DNA from: Camellia lanceoleosa
Taxonomy: Eukaryota; Streptophyta; Magnoliopsida; Ericales; Theaceae
Assembly (NCBI GenBank): GCA_025200525.1
Contig: CM045762.1
Coordinates: forward strand, 102,760,682-102,824,681
DNA: 64,000 nt
Direction: 5' to 3'
Shown: positions 58,839-64,000 of the stretch, one piece after another
Layout of the letters: each line of letters opens with the position of its first letter
How positions within the stretch are numbered: the first letter of the stretch is position 1
Made by a program: the position numbers and the translations under genes
The notes under the pieces: generated by a model
Database searches by the model: none
Told to the model about the DNA's origin: nothing
The model's input: the letters and a program-made list of their open reading frames with translations, nothing else

Positions 58839-59326
58839 GTGGCCAATATGCACGTAGCCCTTACCTGGGGGTAACAATACCGTGGTCTATGTTCACATGG
58901 CCCTTGCCCGGGGGTAACAATACCGAGGCATATGTTCACGTGGTCCTCGCTTGGGGGTAACAATACCATGGCTATATGTACACATAGATGCTGACATTTA
59001 AGGTCGTTGGTACCGACTATGCATGTGGGTCTTATGACCAATCTGATGTGGTAGCTAATGTATGTACCACATATAATTGCTTACGAATTTTGTATAAGTA
59101 TGTAAATCTGGATCTATTTCTGATATGAACTCTGATTTATGAATCTGTGATGGACATCATTCATAAACCCTTTATTGTGTTGTTATTCATTGGGCTTCAG
59201 CTCACTGTATTATTTATGTATGTAGGTGATCAGGCGCAGGACCAGGCTCAGTGTGGATTGCCTGGAGATTTGTTTGAGTTAGCCAACCAGTGTGCCTCCC
59301 GAGGAGGTTCCGAAATGTTATATGGT
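58839..59326 (+). mobile_element. Gypsy LTR of family X, right part
   Basis: Continues the LTR broken at 35,055. It shares tagctaatgtatgtaccaca and ttcattgggcttcagctcac with the antisense solo LTR (minus near 60,930 and 60,800). It also holds three tandem units of ggggtaacaataccrtgg (58,868-58,970). It stops where an antisense Tat-like LTR begins. Confidence 0.6.
58840..58985 (+). repeat. Threefold repeat of about 50 bp with ggggtaacaatacc
   Basis: Three units of gggggtaacaataccgtgg plus a cacgtggccct-like spacer inside family X LTR DNA. Confidence 0.85.
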
Positions 59327-60335
59327 TGTAGCTTGCTTTTCATGCTCCTTTCAAATACGATTAGCCCTACAGTTCGAACTCCCGTGGTTCTAAATCTGAT
59401 TTCACAAGTGTAATGTGAAATAGATAAACACAAATGAGTCTAAATCCGACAAATCATTTGGAAAATCTATATTTGAATCAAATGCCAAAAATAGACTGCT
59501 TTGTCATATTACAGAGTCACCACCTAAATATTTTTGAAAAATTTAGGAAACCCATGACTCGTGCCAAAGGCCGTTAGTCTGTCATCACCAAAGTATCTCG
59601 GCTCAGGAACTTAGGTATGAGAAGGGAAGGTCATGAATTGAGCACCCCTCTCACCCGATCAAAGATCTGCCTCTACTAATCATGATGTGATTTTTATTTA
59701 CATAATAGGCTCTTGTTCCGATTATTAGCTATTTTGACTATGTAAGAAGAAACAAGTATAGACTAATTTGCAAAAGTTGGAACACGTTGATTTTATGTTT
59801 GTTTTTTAAGATGGTTTTGAACACGTGTCACTTGAAAAAGTGAGCTCGTATGCGCATTTCATCGAAACATTCCAACTTAAGCAAAAAGCCTCCATCCACA
59901 GGCATTCAAACAAGTATATCACTTAAGCACTTAGTCTCATGGAGAATATGCTTGACATGGCAACAATTACGCATGTAATATGCTAAAGCGATAAATGCTC
60001 ACCTAGTACTCAACCGAGGCAAGCCAAAAGAGAGAGAAAATAGTTAGAAAAAATGCATGATCGTAACTAATGCAACATGACTAGTGCAACACATACAAAA
60101 TGCAACCACGAGGTTCGGTTTTAATACATCATGTGAGACAATTCAAGGTATGCGATAAATCACATATTCGAGTAAGGAAAGAAATTGACATTTGATTAGT
60201 ATGACTAGCCGAACCTTTATGCATGCAAAAATGGATATGTTAAGCAGGGTAATGGTATAGAAAGTGTAAAACATGATGCTACCATTATAAACGGATAAAT
60301 AAAAGGGAGAAAGAAATGGGGGTTGGAAGACATAC

Positions 60336-62710
60336 TGTCACGACCCAAACCCGGCCCTATGGGTTTAGCATCAGAATCGCCGATGTCTGAGATTACCAAG
60401 GCCTCTGAAACGAGTCTGATTAAGCAGTCTGAGGCTGGCGGAAGCCAATACAGTATGTAACTAGTGTCCATTGAGCTGTGAAAATCTGTATGCCAAAAAC
60501 ATTTTTCATTCAAACAAGCATTCATACACTTCAAAAACGGTACAGTCTATACATTCATTTGCAAACATTCAGGGACCTAATCCCTCGATAACCGTCAAGA
60601 AAACAGTAAACAAAGAAATGATCGAACAAAACAAGAGGAGACAAGTGGAAACAAAACACCCCAAGCCATGGCATGGCGTCGGAACCTCACAAAGGTGAGG
60701 CACATTGGCTTGACAAAAGCGGGACTAACCCACGCTCCTAGCTCCGGTCTGGCTGCTGAGAACCTACATATATATATATAAACAGTGAGCTAAAGCCCAG
60801 TGAATAACATAATGTGTAAAGAGGTTATGAATGAATGTCCTTACAGTAATGAAATCAATTCATTATACAGTATCTCAATCTTTCAGTAATTCAGTCAGTC
60901 AGTATTTCAATCAATCAGTCATATGTGGTACATCCATTAGCCTATAAACAGTAGGTCCAAAAGGACCGGGCCTTACTGAACCAACAAGAGTGATGGCCAT
61001 CAATCAAGAAATGATGGTTCCACAAGGAACCGCGAGCTCAGAATGATCAATAACAATGGGTGCTAAGGATGCCACAATACAGTTCGAAATACAGGACATA
61101 CATTCATTCAATAAACAATATCAGTTCAATAAACAAATCAGTTCAGTATTCAAAATGTAACCATTTGAACATATCTTTACACAATCTGTTACTCACAGTG
61201 ATTGGGCTATCAGTAGCTAGAGCGCGTCCCCGTGAGCCAATCCTAAACAGTAAACAGATAGAACACACACACTAAGTTCACAGTCGGAAGGATGATAATT
61301 AAATCCCGAAATTTCCTTGGTGTGGTTCTATGTCTAAATCCTCATTAAGATGTCTTAAACTAGGCCTAAGAATGCCTAGGATGAGATGAGGATGCAAAAT
61401 TACAGTTGGAAGGCATTTTTCAAAAGTTGCTGAAAATAGGCACCTCGCTCGAGCGAGCCTTCTTTCGCTCGAGCGAGACTCCAAAATCAAAGGCTTCGCT
61501 CGAGCGAACGATCCTTCGCTCGAGCGGTCTGATGAAACAGTAAAAGTACTAGTTACTGGATTTTTACGCGCGATACCACGCTCGATGCTCGCTCGAGCGA
61601 GCCTCAAATAAAGGTGCTCGCTCGAGCGAGGAAGCAAAATCTGGAATTTCCAGATTTGTCTCCCAAGTTCGAACCAAGTACTCAACCACCCAAAACTCAA
61701 CCTCTTGGCCCCAAATTTTGGAAAAACACTTTAAACTCAATGTATAACAAGTTTCAAAAGCTAATTTGCACATGCAAGGGTCAAGGGTTGATCAATTAAA
61801 TCCATTTTCAAACCCATTTTCAAGAACAAGTTTAAAACATGCAATGCATGAGCTTCAAACCCAATTCAATCTTCAAATCTTGCTCTAGAGAGCTCAATAG
61901 TTGGAAAACATTCTGAAAACATGAGCTAAGATATAGACATGGACATGCATGCATAGTTCAAGCATGAGTTCAACTCCAATTTCACTAATTCAACCATGCA
62001 TGCAACAATTGATCTTCAATTAAACATATATGAGCAAAATCATGACTTAACTCTCTAAATGGGCATGAATCATGCAAGACTAAGCTCAAACACTAAAATA
62101 AGAAGATGATTTCCTTACCTAGAGTGTCAATTTCAAAGTGTGGGAGCTAGATTATGCCAACAATACTTCAATTCTAAGCAATCACCAAGCAAATTCAACA
62201 AATGAGCTAAATTCTCTCTTCTCCTTCACTCTCCCTAAGCTTGGTCGGTTAAGAGCTCAAAATTGTGGCTGATCAATATGTTTAATTGGGTGTGTATAAG
62301 GTTCTAATGATAGAATAAACAAAGACCCACTCAATGGCATTTCTGTAATTAAGTCAAACTCTTCAATTAATTCATTTAAATCTAATTTAGTCATTCCTAA
62401 TCAATTTTCAGATAAATATATCATTAAATTACAAATATTCTACTGATTCTAAAACATCAAACGGTTTCTAAATCGGCCGCCGATAAGGCCTTCAATTAGC
62501 AGTTTTAACATAAAATGCAAACAGATCAATCAATCAATCAACAGATACATTATGCAGTTCAATAGGTAAACTCATTCAATTTCAGTTTCAATTTCAATCA
62601 GTTAGTTCGGTATCTCATTCAGTTCACTTATCAGTCATAATCAGTTCAGTTTATCAGTGATCAGTAGCTAATTCAGTCGTTAATCGGTAATTAAAATGAG
62701 GGTTGTTACA
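60336..62710 (-). mobile_element. Intact solo LTR of gypsy family X
   Basis: A 2,375-bp LTR beginning tgtcacgacccaaacccggc and ending gagggttgttaca on plus, with the exact 5-bp target copy catac on both sides (60,331-60,335 and 62,711-62,715). Landmark order indicates its own sense is minus. It holds seven or so cgctcgagcg words (61,445-61,630), a TA run (about 60,765-60,780) and caatcagt/cagttcag repeats near 60,890-60,920 and 62,520-62,690. No internal DNA, PBS or PPT. Confidence 0.93.
61445..61635. repeat. Array of CGCTCGAGCG palindromes
   Basis: Copies such as tcgctcgagcgagcc, tcgctcgagcgagactc, tcgctcgagcgaacg, tcgctcgagcggtc and ctcgctcgagcgagg occur about every 25-45 bases. The 10-base core is self-complementary and rich in CG sites. 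Confidence 0.9.
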
Positions 62711-64000
62711 CATACATACATTATTACATATTTGCCCTTATGCAGGAAGGTCCGAATGTCCAAATGTCCGAATTAAACTAATTATTACAAATTCAAATGA
62801 ATAATAAATAAACCTACTTATTACAAATTTGAATGAAAAATAAGAAATGAATAACTAGCTATCTAACTTATTACAACAAGGATATTATTATTATGACAAT
62901 AATAATTGCAACAATGACAATAATTACACTAATAATAATTACAACAATTACAATAATCACATTAAGATAAACAACAACAAGAATGCACAAAGATCGTATG
63001 CGTGTTGATGAAGACAGTGTTCAGAAACTACTCTGTCTGCCCAGACTGCTCTGTTTCACCCTCAGTCACTGCCCTTTGTTTCTGCCAGAAGTAACCTGTT
63101 TACCAAACGTTGGAGCCTGGCCGGCACCCAATAAGGCCCAGCCGGGTCCAAAAAAGGCCGGTTGTACCCTATTTTCTTGTAAAAAATGTTTTTGTACTTT
63201 GAGGTGAAAACAGTGCAGACAGAGTAGTTGTAAACTATGTTTTCCCTTCTGTCTTTCTCTATTATGGGGAAACTCAAGAGAAGAACAGATTCGGTTCAAA
63301 AACATCAATGGTTGCAAATTGATAGCGTGAAGGTTTTGGACGCATTTGGACAAAAATGAATAAAGGCAATGAAAGACGACCACCTCTCCCTCCTATCATG
63401 TAATTAGCTCAAAGAGGGAGGTAGACGCGCGTTCATCAAAATATTATGAATTGATATGTGATGACTCTTCACACGATGGACTCGGCATAACGGCCGAACC
63501 CAACCAATTTTATGCATTTTCTTTATGTTGGTTGAGTTGATTTTAAACCAATTTTATTAGTCCTCTTTGACTTACCTTTCCATTACTTACTCATTTTGTC
63601 CAAAGTGATAGTTAAGTCCACTAAATGAGAAGAAATGTCAAACGAGAAGTGATCCGTAGCATGAAAGAGAGACTATGCCTTGACGATGAACCTCCGTAGA
63701 GATTAAGCCATCGAGCATAGGTCTCTTTCTCATGCCTTGAATAACAATCAATCACTTGAAATAACTTTCAAACAAAGAAAAACCAAGAAATGAGGGAGAG
63801 TGCAGAAATGATTATGCGAGATTGATTATTAAAATGAAACTCTTTACATGAAAACTAGATAAAGAAAGCTATCAACTCGAATGACTCGGTGTTTAAGGCC
63901 TAAAAAATCGAAGCCATGAGGATTTACAACACAATAGGCAAAGTATAAACTATTTAAATGAATTAAAACAGCCCCTAACATGCAAAAAATAGTAGCTAAA

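Larger units (their letters stand above)
59327..64000 (-). mobile_element. Antisense, diverged Tat-like LTR (partial, runs off the window)
   Basis: Read on minus it matches the U5 half of LTR1. Shared segments include ttaggtggYgactctgta (about 59,520-59,540), gtcatgaccttcccYtctc-type words (about 59,620) and cgaactgtag near its end. It also has a ggccggc cluster (63,118-63,165) where LTR1 has its second word cluster. Its end appears to be ...gctaca, with tgtagc on plus at 59,327. It is more diverged than LTR2. A family X solo LTR interrupts it at 60,336-62,710. No coding sequence seen; open frames near 63,066-63,383 are shadows. Confidence 0.65.

Noticed and set aside
63066..63383. 105-codon minus-strand ORF
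   Set aside because: Lies in the antisense Tat-like LTR; no domain recognised and the frame corresponds to non-coding DNA in LTR1.

Overview
The window looks like nuclear DNA of a eudicot plant, probably a woody species with a TE-rich genome (the species guess is inference only). It has plant splice sites, AT-rich non-coding DNA, plant lineages of LINE, Ty1/copia, Ty3/gypsy, MULE, PIF/Harbinger and hAT elements, and no bacterial-type operons, tRNA, rRNA or CRISPR that I could see. The only cellular gene I can support is the 5' part of a minus-strand TBC (RabGAP) gene.

Left third (1-23,480): the TBC gene. Its first coding exon is at 22,645-22,779 and its second at 1,359-1,457, joined by consistent splice sites and reading frame. 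Later exons lie beyond the left edge. The intron between them is about 21.2 kb and is filled with mobile DNA: a PIF/Harbinger MITE (2,587-3,123), a 5'-truncated LINE (3,256-6,376), an older antisense LINE ORF1-like relic split by a hAT-type MITE, a TRIM (10,589-11,914), a small MITE (12,168-12,359), and a 9.4-kb copia-type element (12,431-21,834). The copia-type element has gag and a second ORF but no visible pol, and itself carries a MITE and a second TRIM.

Middle (23,480-33,640): AT-rich DNA, then a 7.6-kb Mutator-like element (24,951-32,524) with matching TIRs and a 9-bp target duplication. It carries two convergent, decayed genes: a plant-mobile-domain (PMD) gene on plus, and a MuDR transposase with a C-terminal OTU-like protease domain on minus. 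A TAA/TTA palindromic microsatellite and a small MITE follow.

Right half (33,640-64,000): nested Ty3/gypsy DNA. A gypsy LTR of family X (33,640-35,055, resumed at 58,839-59,326) is interrupted by a large Tat/Ogre-like block. The block is: truncated 3' internal piece (35,056-37,043), LTR1 (37,044-41,374), internal region with gag and pol relics and five successive minisatellites, a solo LTR of a sister subfamily (LTR2, 47,446-52,048) inserted inside one minisatellite, and LTR3 (54,501-58,838). LTR1 is flanked both by a PPT on its left and a PBS on its right, so it is shared by two units. From 59,327 to the end runs an antisense, diverged LTR of the same Tat-like group, interrupted by an intact solo LTR of family X (60,336-62,710, TSD catac).

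The most interesting signals are the giant TE-packed intron, a hairpin kept with compensating changes in all three Tat-like LTRs, CG-rich word arrays that recur in unrelated LTR families and change in step at two sites of one LTR, and the chained, shared-LTR structure with five minisatellites. Identities and family names come from reading the sequence alone; no alignment or database search was run.
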